DNA of 64,000 nucleotides. It comes from Actinomadura rudentiformis (GTDB taxonomy: Bacteria > Actinomycetota > Actinomycetes > Streptosporangiales > Streptosporangiaceae). The notes under the pieces were generated by a model. It saw nothing but the letters and a program-made list of their open reading frames with translations, did no database searches and was not told the origin of the DNA. The position numbers and the translations under genes were made by a program. Shown one piece after another: positions 1 through 6,948 of the stretch. Location: positions 62,001 to 126,000 of the forward strand of contig NZ_WBMT01000008.1 of NCBI RefSeq assembly GCF_008923185.1, in the 5' to 3' direction. Numbering within the stretch: the stretch's first letter is position 1; the number at the start of each line of letters is the position of its first letter.

Positions 1-1356
1 CATCAGGTCTACGCTCGTTCCGAGTTGAGTGTCGGCACGCCGCTGGTCCCGGCCGACCACGGCAAAGCGGACTACGGCGGTGGACGCTCGGGCAGCAACG
101 GCTTGGGCCACTTCGCCGATCACCTCCACATATGGCTCCGTGTCGAAGACAACAGAAATGACCGCACCGATCGTCTCCACACTGACTCTGATGATCGGCT
201 CCCACCGATCCACCGTATCTACACGCCGATCGCCAACAATCGAGCTGAGTGTAGTGGCGAGAGCAATGTATTTGTTGTAGACATCCTGTCCGAGATTCTC
301 GAATTCCTCGGGCGAATTGATGAGCGATGTGAGGCTTGTTGTGTAGGCCGTCCACTCGTCGGACGTTCTTGCCTGTTGCACGTGGTGCAGGTCGAGCCCG
401 GTAAGTCCGACGTCCAAGGCTCCCTGCATGAGGGCAAAAGCCTGCCTGCGCAGTAGCACATTGAGGAATTCCTCTTGTTCTGCGCCTGGAACTGGAGGGC
501 GGCCTACACGGCCTTCCTGGAGGGCGGTGCGGTGAAGCGAATCGACCGGCGTCATCGGATAGCGATCAACGGCATCCGCAAGATTGCTATTGTATCGGAG
601 GTCCGCAAGCTGCTTGATCTGACCGGCGAACTGCTTTGTCTTGTCGAAGCAGCCGTCTGCTGGCTTTGTCCCCTCGGCGACGACGAACTCTCGGTAAAAT
701 TCTTCTCGGGTCGATGCATTGTACACCGCCCAGGCAGAGACTTCCCGGAGTCGGCTCTTGAGTTGAGAAGCGCCCTCTTCGTCGAGTCCGAAATCCTGCA
801 TCAAACCCTCCTCTTCCAAATCCGCCATTGACATCAGGAAGCGACGGAAGGGGCGGTTGAGGTATTCGCGGGTATAGGCAGCGTTGTCGTCGTCGTTATC
901 CCAGGACAGGCGGAGGCAACTGCTCCTGGTTTCGCCGGCAACACGCAGCCATGCCTGCCATCCCTCAGGCTGGGTCGTAAACTCCTGTTCCTCTATCGGA
1001 CTGGTCTCGTTGTAGAGATAGGGGATGATCACAGACTGGTCGAGCAGATTTCGGAATGCTTCCTGCGGCCTGCCGTCACGGAGGAAGTCCTGGTAGACGA
1101 CGGGATTGTTGTAGAAGAAGGCTCGGTTGACGATGACCTGCTGCGCGTTGAGAATGGACCGGAGATATTCATGGCGCGAGGCACTCCTGCGGCGGTCAAC
1201 CACCTTGCGGTGATTGAGGGACCACCCCTGCTTAATCATTTTCGTCAGCAGCTCCCGTGGAACCCACTGGTTGTCGAGACACTGCGCCACCACGGCGATT
1301 GGCTCCAGATCGGAATTATCGATCTTCCGGAAGTCTCCACTCACCGTACCCACCAT
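1..1356 (-). CDS. Hypothetical protein, 3' end beyond window
   Basis: An open minus-strand frame of 452 codons runs without a stop to base 1, so the C-terminus lies outside the window. The start is ATG at 1356, chosen because an AGGAGGAGAAG ribosome site sits just upstream (about 1363-1373). The N-terminus reads MVGTVSGDFRKIDNSD; later parts include LLDQSVIIPYLYNETSP and an acidic DNDDDNAAYT stretch. No signal peptide, membrane segment or motif is recognised. Codon use includes many A/T-ending codons (AAT, GAA, TTT, ACA), and the region is visibly lower in G+C than the rest of the window, which suggests acquired DNA. With the adjacent integrase and tRNA it looks like cargo of an integrative element. 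Function unknown; an anti-phage or plasmid role would be a guess. Confidence 0.75.
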   Translation of the reverse strand, partial: MVGTVSGDFRKIDNSDLEPIAVVAQCLDNQWVPRELLTKMIKQGWSLNHRKVVDRRRSASRHEYLRSILNAQQVIVNRAFFYNNPVVYQDFLRDGRPQEAFRNLLDQSVIIPYLYNETSPIEEQEFTTQPEGWQAWLRVAGETRSSCLRLSWDNDDDNAAYTREYLNRPFRRFLMSMADLEEEGLMQDFGLDEEGASQLKSRLREVSAWAVYNASTREEFYREFVVAEGTKPADGCFDKTKQFAGQIKQLADLRYNSNLADAVDRYPMTPVDSLHRTALQEGRVGRPPVPGAEQEEFLNVLLRRQAFALMQGALDVGLTGLDLHHVQQARTSDEWTAYTTSLTSLINSPEEFENLGQDVYNKYIALATTLSSIVGDRRVDTVDRWEPIIRVSVETIGAVISVVFDTEPYVEVIGEVAQAVAARASTAVVRFAVVGRDQRRADTQLGTSVDLM

Positions 1357-1906
1357 CGATCTCTTCTCCTCCTGCGTCAGACGCATTGACCACCACACTG
1401 TGGCCCGCGTCAGATCGGCGATTTAATCCATGTGGTTCTAGGTATCACGGCGATTCAATGGAGACAAGAGATTGCATCAAGTTGGTCTGGACCTTGGTTG
1501 TCCTGGTGTGATTGACGTGACTGCAGGCGGCCAATATGGTGAGTGTTTTTCGTCGTCGTGTGGCAGCCTGGATTCGCGGTGTTGAGCGATGCAGGACAGT
1601 TGACCGACTCGCCTACCAGGGCCTCGCCATGTTCGATGAACAACGCGTCCCGCGATCACGCTGTGATACTGAGACCCGGCGCCGACGATGAAAATGTTCA
1701 TGCAGTGGACAAGGTTTTGATGGAAGTATCAAGGCTCCAGGTAAGGGTTGTTTAGCCAAGAAGAGTGACCGATGCCACCGAAATTCGGACGTCCTAAACC
1801 TGCGGCATCGAATCAATGACCTATAAAGAACGGACCTAGCGCGAGCTTGAGCCAGGCGTAGTGGCGTGACTGAGCGGTCTGGTCCCCAAGTCCTTCCGGG
1901 GTGTTT
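1357..1906. other. Intergenic, no gene recognised
   Basis: This 550-bp stretch separates the unknown left gene from the transposase remnant. It presumably holds the promoter of the leftward gene, just above its ribosome site at 1363-1373. Short open frames occur on both strands but none has a convincing ribosome site or recognisable product. A 7-bp inverted repeat (CGATGCC / GGCATCG) lies near 1770-1812. I see nothing else. Confidence 0.5.
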
Positions 1907-2740
1907 CAGGCTGCGGTTGGCAGTGCGGGCTGATGCCGGTGTTGGAGTCGGGTTCTGTCTGCTCGTGTCGCTTGATTCGGGAGAGTAGGTCCTGCAGGTC
2001 GGTTGTGGTGAACCTCCATTGGAACGGCCGGACGGTCGGTCGATGTCGGTGAAGCCGTTGGGTACACGACCTTGCGCTGCATGGTGGAGAAGAGGATCTC
2101 CACTTGGTTCAGCAGGAGGCGTGCACCGGGTGTGTGGACATGACTGCGTGCGAATAGCGCTTGGTCAGCCGGCCGGTCGCCGCCTGCCCGCGGTGGAAGA
2201 AGCCGTTGTCGACGGCCCAGTACACCCTGTGGGCCGAAAGCGTCTTGTTCATGACCTCCTCGCCAGTTCCATGAACGGATCGATCCTGGTGCTTTCGGAG
2301 CAGAGCCCGATCACCTGGGCCCGATGGACGTCGTAGGCGGCCACGCAGGCCACGGCCACGCCGCGGTCGTACTCGTGCTCGACGGCATCGCGCGCGGCAG
2401 GCGCCGGGCAGTGTGGGGCGGCGGCAACGGGCCTGGGTGGAGGTCGAGCCCCCATCCTCGTCTTTGCGCAGCCGTACGCCCTGCCAGGCGCGTGCGTACA
2501 GGCCCAGGATGCAGCTCCCTCTGGCGGCGAAAGTCAGTGGCGCGGATTAACACCCCCAGGACCGGTCCTGCCAGGGTTTGTTGGCGGCCAGGATGCGCCG
2601 CGGGGTAGAGGCCGAGATCGCCGGGCAATGCCGCGACTGATGACCGCAGGCGTCTGTGTGAGGAGGCGCGGCAGGTCTGGTGAGCCGGTGACAAGGAAGC
2701 CCACGCGAAGGCTCGCGCTGAGCTGGCCTAGGTGCCCACG
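1907..2740 (-). pseudogene. IS630-family transposase remnant
   Basis: Reading the minus strand and changing frame several times recovers the order of an actinobacterial IS630/Tc1-type transposase. The blocks are ILAANKPWQDRSW, LGLYARAWQGVRL, EHEYDRGVAVACVAAYDVHR (the first catalytic Asp region), VYWAVDNGFFHRG (the second catalytic Asp, normally VDNGSSHRG), then LNQVEILFSTMQRKVVYP and a C-terminal FQWRFTTTDLQDLLSRIKR. At least three frameshifts and an in-frame stop separate these blocks, and the N-terminal roughly 100 residues are missing where the homology meets the integrase remnant near 2740. It cannot make a full protein. Terminal inverted repeats were not identified with confidence. The comparison is from memory of the family, not a database search. 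Confidence 0.8.
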
Positions 2741-2747
2741 CATCGGC

Positions 2748-3800
2748 GGCAGGTGGGCCGGCCACGATGCAGCGGATCCGGGCGACGCTTCGGGTAGCGC
2801 TGACTGCTGCGCATCGGCAGGGGCTCGTCACGGTGAACGTTGCCAAGCTGGTGGAGTTCGACCCCGACAAGTGGCCCAAGGCCCTCGTGTGGAACGACGA
2901 ACGTGTCCGGGCCTGGCGTCTGAAGTTCGAACGGGAGGTCGAAGCCGCCCGTGCGGTCGCTGGCACGCGGCCGGTGAACGTCTTCAAGATCTGGTTGTCG
3001 ATGCCGATGCCGTCCCGAGTGATGGTGTGGACGCCCGCTCAGACCGGCACCTTCCTGGACCGGGCGCACCACCACCGGCTGTACGCGATGTGCCACCTGG
3101 TCGCGGTCACCGGTCTCCGTCGAAGTGAGGTCGCCAGGCTGGAATGGTCGGACGTCAACCTGGACGCGCAGGACTGACGGTCCGCACGCTGCGGGTGACG
3201 ATCTATTACGCCGAGCTCGAAGGGGGCTCACCCAAGAGCGACGCCAGTGAGGACACCATCGCGCTCGACTCCACCCCGTCGCCGTCCTGCGTGTGGCGGA
3301 AGCAGCAGAAGGAAGAACAACTCGCGTGGGATGGGGCGTGGGTCGACTCCGGCAAGGTGTTCATGCGGGAGAACGGCGAGGCGCTCCACCCCGACACCGC
3401 CTTCCAGACGTTCGAGCGACTGGCGTTCGAGGCGGGCCTACCGCCGATCCGGCTGCACGACCTCCGGCACGGAGCGGCCACGCTGCTTCTCGCCGGCGGG
3501 GCGGACAGGAAACTTGTACAGAATCTGCTGAGGCACTCGTCGATCACGATCTCGAACGACACCTACACCTTGGTGCTCCCAGACGCTGCCCGGCAAGCCG
3601 CTGAGGTCGCCGCGGCGATCATCCCCGTGCCGGCGCGGTCGGGGACTCCCGGACGGATGAGTCCCCTTCGGGCGCTGGGGGTCCAACCCGCGGATTCCAG
3701 AGCCCCGAGGAAGCCCAGGTCACGGACCTGCATAACGGTGGGTCGCGTGGGACTCGAACCCACAACCTACGGATTAAAAGTCCGGAGCTCTGCCAATTGA
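2748..3800 (+). pseudogene. Tyrosine integrase, truncated and frameshifted
   Basis: The C-terminal two thirds of a phage/ICE-type tyrosine recombinase. Integrase-like sequence starts near 2748 (MQRIRATLRVAL, end of the core-binding domain) and runs to a premature stop at 3175-3177. A one-base shift near 3170 moves it to the frame that continues to 3800. Catalytic residues are present but split across frames: Arg in TGLRRSE before the shift, then HDLRHG (His-x-x-Arg), LRHSS and Tyr in NDTYT. The N-terminal arm-binding domain is missing, replaced by the IS630 remnant. The frame ends inside the tRNA-Lys gene, the usual layout when an element uses a tRNA 3' end as attachment site. Probably inactive. 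Confidence 0.85.
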
Positions 3801-3811
3801 GCTAGCGACCC
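3739..3811 (-). tRNA. tRNA-Lys (anticodon UUU)
   Basis: The minus strand folds as a 73-nt tRNA: acceptor stem GGGTCGC pairing with GCGACCC, discriminator A, D-stem GCTC/GAGC, anticodon loop CTTTTAA with anticodon TTT, and T-arm GTGGG TTCGAGT CCCAC. The outermost anticodon-stem pair (C/T) looks mismatched. CCA is not fully encoded (CCG follows). The 3' end faces the integrase remnant, so it is the probable attachment site. Confidence 0.95.
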
Positions 3812-4703
3812 TCGAGTTGACCTGCGGTTTCCTCCATCAGCGGCGACCGTGCCCGATCGTACATGGGCGAGACGGCTTAGGACTCCGGCCCGTTTGGGCT
3901 GGCTCTGAGTGTAGAGGGCACCACTAGCTCCCTGCACATCAGTAAACGCCCGGCAGCGCCCCTGGACCGTCGGAGAGCCATGTCTGCGGTGGCGACCATC
4001 CTGGTCGACTAACCCGCTGCCGTGGAGAGCGGCCGCCCTGAACGAGCCGCTGGCGAAGACCCCACTTGCGCCGCAAGACCTCCTGGCAGTTGCGCGCCCT
4101 TCGTGCCGCAACATCGATAGCATGTGATCGTCGGCGGGTGGGGAAGCCCAGCCGGCAGGAACGCCCGCTCTCCTCCGGGAGGGCGGGCGTTTCATTCTCT
4201 GGGCAGTCTTGACGAGTGGGCTTCGTGCCACCGAGCCGCACTCGGCCCGTCTCCTTCGTGCTTCGGTTCCGGGCGAGCCTGGTGAGACCAGGTGTTGTCG
4301 TCCCCATACGAACGCATCAGGTGGGCTGGGCGTTCGTGCCGTGTTCACGGTCAGTCGATCTTTCTCCCACGTGCTACCACATGACCTTCGTGAAGGATTG
4401 GCTGGTCGCGCTGGATACCGCTATGCGCAGGGCCGGGGAGCGAGTCGCCGTACGGGGGGTGGCTCAAGAACATGGAGGGCCGTCGGCAGCCGTGGGCGCA
4501 ACGGTCGTTCTGGGGTGTTTGTCGGGCTTGCGGACCGTAGGGCGGAGCTCGCTTGCGGGGATGGTGCTGAACTCCCGGGCGCGCAGCCGGGTCCAGTTGC
4601 AGCGGCTGGTATGGGGCGAGGTCAGTGGTGCTTGGACGAATGGCTCAGGCTGGACTCAGGGGTGGGTCGGAAGTGCCGCGTCGAAACAGTGGCTGCTTGC
4701 TTG
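3812..4703. other. Gene-poor region beside tRNA-Lys
   Basis: About 890 bp with no recognised gene. Open frames on both strands (for example one from an ATG at 4381) have weak or no ribosome sites and match nothing I know. The only clear structure is the terminator-like hairpin at 4160-4191. The region could contain the promoter of the tRNA and decayed element DNA. Confidence 0.4.
4160..4195. terminator. Intrinsic terminator-like hairpin
   Basis: AACGCCCGC (4160-4168) pairs perfectly with GCGGGCGTT (4183-4191), followed by TTCATT on the plus strand. No gene that it obviously ends is visible immediately upstream on either strand. Confidence 0.55.
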
Positions 4704-5999
4704 TTAGTGAGGCGCTGGGGTTAGGCGGAGGGGGAGGTGTTTTAGGCCGTTCTGGAAGTTGGAGACCAGGCGGGTGGGGGCGCCGGTCTGGTGGATCTCC
4801 AGGGGGAGGAGGTTCTTGAAGATCGCGCGCATCTGGGTGCGGGCCAGGTGGGCGCCTAGGCAGAAGTGGGGGCCGAAGCCGAAGCTCACGTGGTCGTTGG
4901 GGGTGCGGGTGATGTCGAACGTGTCGGGGGACTCGAAGACGGTCTCGTCGCGGTTGGCGGAGGCGTGGTAGACGACCACCTTGTCGCCCCTTTTGATCTT
5001 TTGGCCGGAGAGCTCCAGGTCTTGGGTGGCGGTGCGGCGGAAGTCCATGACCGGGGGCCAGTAGCGGAGCATCTCTTCGATCGCTGAGGGGAGGAGGTCT
5101 GGGTTGCGGCGGAGCAGGGTCAGTTGGTCTGGGTTTTCTAGGAGAGTGAGTAGGCCTCCGGGGATGCCGTTGCGGAGCGTCTCGTTTCCGGCTACGGCGA
5201 AGAGGAAGAACATGTTCTCGAACTCGGCGCCTGTCAGGCCGCCGGAGAGCATGTGGGACATCACGTCGTCGGTGGGTTGTTTCGACTCGGCCAGGGCGTG
5301 CGCGTAGGCGAACATGTCGGCCAGGGCCGCTCGGGAGCGGGGGTTCATCGGGCGGCCATCGGGGCGGGTTGAGGCGGGACGGTGGGTCAGAGCCTCGCGG
5401 GCCATGGGGGAAAGGGCTGAGGTGTCGGAGGCCAGGTTGGAGTATTCGGCGTCCTGGTAGCCGATGACGCGGGAAGCCCAGTCGTAGAGGAGGCGGCGGT
5501 CCTCGTCGGGGACTCCCATGATTTTGGCCAGCGTCCATACGGGGAGGTCGGCTGCTATTTCTACGAAGTCGACGTCCTGGTTGAGGGCGGATTCGATGAG
5601 GGAGCGGGCTCGGTCTTCGATTGTGGTTTCCAGGGCTCGTACGGCGCGGGGGGTGAACGCGGCGGCGACGATGCGGCGCAGGCGGGAATGGTCGGGCGGG
5701 TCTTGGTTGAGCATCATTGATTGGACGAAGTGCAGGTCGGCTGGGGTGTCGGGGTCACGGATCTGGGTGGCGCCCAGGTTGGAGGAGAAGAGCTCGGGCG
5801 AACGCAGGACGTGTTTGACGTCGGCGTGCCGGAACACCGCCCAGTAGCCGGGGCCCGCGGGCCAGGCGCCGACGGCGGGCTCGGGGATCCAGCAGACGGG
5901 AGATTTTGCGCGGAGTCGTCGGAAGGTGTCGTAGGGAATGCCTGTGGCGTAGGTGGCGGGCAGGAAGATCTCCTCAAGCATGCTCTCAGCGTGCATCAT
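4704..5999 (-). CDS. Cytochrome P450, CYP125/CYP142-like
   Basis: A soluble bacterial P450 monooxygenase of normal length (431 aa). The haem-binding loop FGFGPHFCLGAHLAR carries the Cys ligand near residue 372. The I-helix reads AVAGNETLRN (AGxET in place of AGxDT, as in CYP125/142 steroid and lipid hydroxylases), and the K-helix ExxR is EEMLR. An MLNQDPPDHSRLR segment fits the C-helix region. No ferredoxin gene is adjacent. It starts head-to-head with a thioesterase, only 12 bp apart. The exact start is uncertain: ATG at 5999, 5996 or 5981 are all in frame and none has a good ribosome site. The substrate is inferred only from subfamily resemblance: a sterol or acyl side chain. Confidence 0.92.
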   Translation of the reverse strand: MMHAESMLEEIFLPATYATGIPYDTFRRLRAKSPVCWIPEPAVGAWPAGPGYWAVFRHADVKHVLRSPELFSSNLGATQIRDPDTPADLHFVQSMMLNQDPPDHSRLRRIVAAAFTPRAVRALETTIEDRARSLIESALNQDVDFVEIAADLPVWTLAKIMGVPDEDRRLLYDWASRVIGYQDAEYSNLASDTSALSPMAREALTHRPASTRPDGRPMNPRSRAALADMFAYAHALAESKQPTDDVMSHMLSGGLTGAEFENMFFLFAVAGNETLRNGIPGGLLTLLENPDQLTLLRRNPDLLPSAIEEMLRYWPPVMDFRRTATQDLELSGQKIKRGDKVVVYHASANRDETVFESPDTFDITRTPNDHVSFGFGPHFCLGAHLARTQMRAIFKNLLPLEIHQTGAPTRLVSNFQNGLKHLPLRLTPAPH

Positions 6000-6011
6000 G
6001 ACGGGGTGACG

Positions 6012-6419
6012 ATGCAGCCTGCGGACGGCGACAAGATCCTGAAGGACAACTTCGCGCCCTGGGTGCTTGACCTGGGGCTGAGTGTTGAGGCGCTGGGGGA
6101 ACGCCAGGCCACGCTACGACTGCCCTGGTCGGAACGGCTGGCCCGGGAGGGCGGCGCTCTGAGCGGTCAGGCCATGATGGCGGCGGCCGACACCGCCACG
6201 GTGATCGCGGTCTCCGTGGCGCGGGACGGGTTCGTTCCGATGACCACGGTGCAGCAGTCCACGACGTTCCAGCGACCGATGCTGGCCAAGGATCTTCTGG
6301 TGACGGCTCGGCTCACCAAGCTCGGCCGGACGCTGGCGTTCGCCGACATCACGATGACGGGCGACGGTGATGCCGAGGTGGCGGCGCACGCCACGACCGT
6401 CTACGCGATCATGGGGTGA
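6012..6419 (+). CDS. PaaI-type hotdog thioesterase
   Basis: A 135-aa single hotdog-fold protein, probably an acyl-CoA thioesterase. Features fitting the family are the central GGALSGQAMMAAADTATVIAV helix region, a VQQSTTFQRPM strand and a C-terminal AHATTVYAIMG. The ATG at 6012 was chosen because its reading frame matches the family start; a GTG at 6006 is an alternative, and starting further upstream would run into the P450. Divergent from the P450 with almost no intergenic space, so the two may share a bidirectional promoter and work on related acyl substrates. Its 3' end overlaps the convergent gene at 6409 by 11 bp. Confidence 0.85.
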   Translation: MQPADGDKILKDNFAPWVLDLGLSVEALGERQATLRLPWSERLAREGGALSGQAMMAAADTATVIAVSVARDGFVPMTTVQQSTTFQRPMLAKDLLVTARLTKLGRTLAFADITMTGDGDAEVAAHATTVYAIMG

Positions 6420-6948
6420 CGAGCTCCGACTCGGAGAGCTCGATCGTCCAGTCCTGGCCGAACGGCATGAGGGTGTAGCGCCATCGGGGCGTGCCGGGGC
6501 TGGCACCGTGAACCTCAGCCAAGGCGTCCACGACGTCGTGCTCGCGGGCGGGTGGCGAGTCGAGGATGCGGACGGTCTCGCCTGGCGCGAAGCGTGGCAA
6601 TGTCGGCGCCTCAGTGACGACCATGTTGACCCACTCGACGGCCGGGTGCAGGAACACCTCGCCGACTCGGCTGGTCCAGACGTCATCGCCCGGGTTCGTG
6701 CCTTCCCATCCGGCAGGGGCGCGAGAGCGCAATGACGCGGCGCACTCGCCGGTCCGGCCGGATGGGGTCACGTCCACGGTGAATTCCAGGTTGTCCGGGA
6801 TCTTCCAGTACGGGCCATGTTCCTGCACGCGGACCTTGCCGTACCGCTGCAATTCGGCCGCCAGTGCGGCTGCCAGCGAGGCGCTCTCGGACTCCGGCGC
6901 TACAGCGAACATCCGCAGGAAGACGTTCCGGTAGAGGGGAACGGTCAT
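6409..6948 (-). CDS. Hypothetical protein, 179 aa
   Basis: A soluble 179-aa protein with no signal peptide or membrane segment. The ATG overlaps the stop of the LuxR-type regulator upstream by 4 bp, so the two are probably translationally coupled. It has conserved-looking aromatic stretches (YWKIPDNLEFTVDV, WVNMVV, RWRYTLMPFGQDW) but no motif I recognise. The pattern resembles small uncharacterised actinomycete proteins found beside regulators or toxin-immunity genes, but no function can be given. The 3' end overlaps the thioesterase by 11 bp on the opposite strand. Confidence 0.75.
   Translation of the reverse strand: MTVPLYRNVFLRMFAVAPESESASLAAALAAELQRYGKVRVQEHGPYWKIPDNLEFTVDVTPSGRTGECAASLRSRAPAGWEGTNPGDDVWTSRVGEVFLHPAVEWVNMVVTEAPTLPRFAPGETVRILDSPPAREHDVVDALAEVHGASPGTPRWRYTLMPFGQDWTIELSESELVTP

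Larger units (their letters stand above)
1..3811. mobile_element. Right end of a decayed tRNA-Lys integrative element
   Basis: Inferred unit: an integrase remnant abutting the 3' end of tRNA-Lys, a transposase remnant, and a lower-G+C unknown gene to the left. The tRNA keeps its 3' half intact, as expected when the attachment core restores the gene on integration. The other end, and the second attachment copy, must lie beyond base 1. Integrase damage suggests the element can no longer excise itself. Confidence 0.5.

Noticed and set aside
25..1511. Several plus-strand open frames in the first 1.5 kb
   Set aside because: They are antisense to the long minus-strand frame 1-1356, which has a strong ribosome site and runs through the whole region; the plus-strand frames have none.
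4216..4707. Plus-strand frame of 163 codons beside the P450
   Set aside because: No ribosome site, no recognisable motif, and skewed composition; probably chance.
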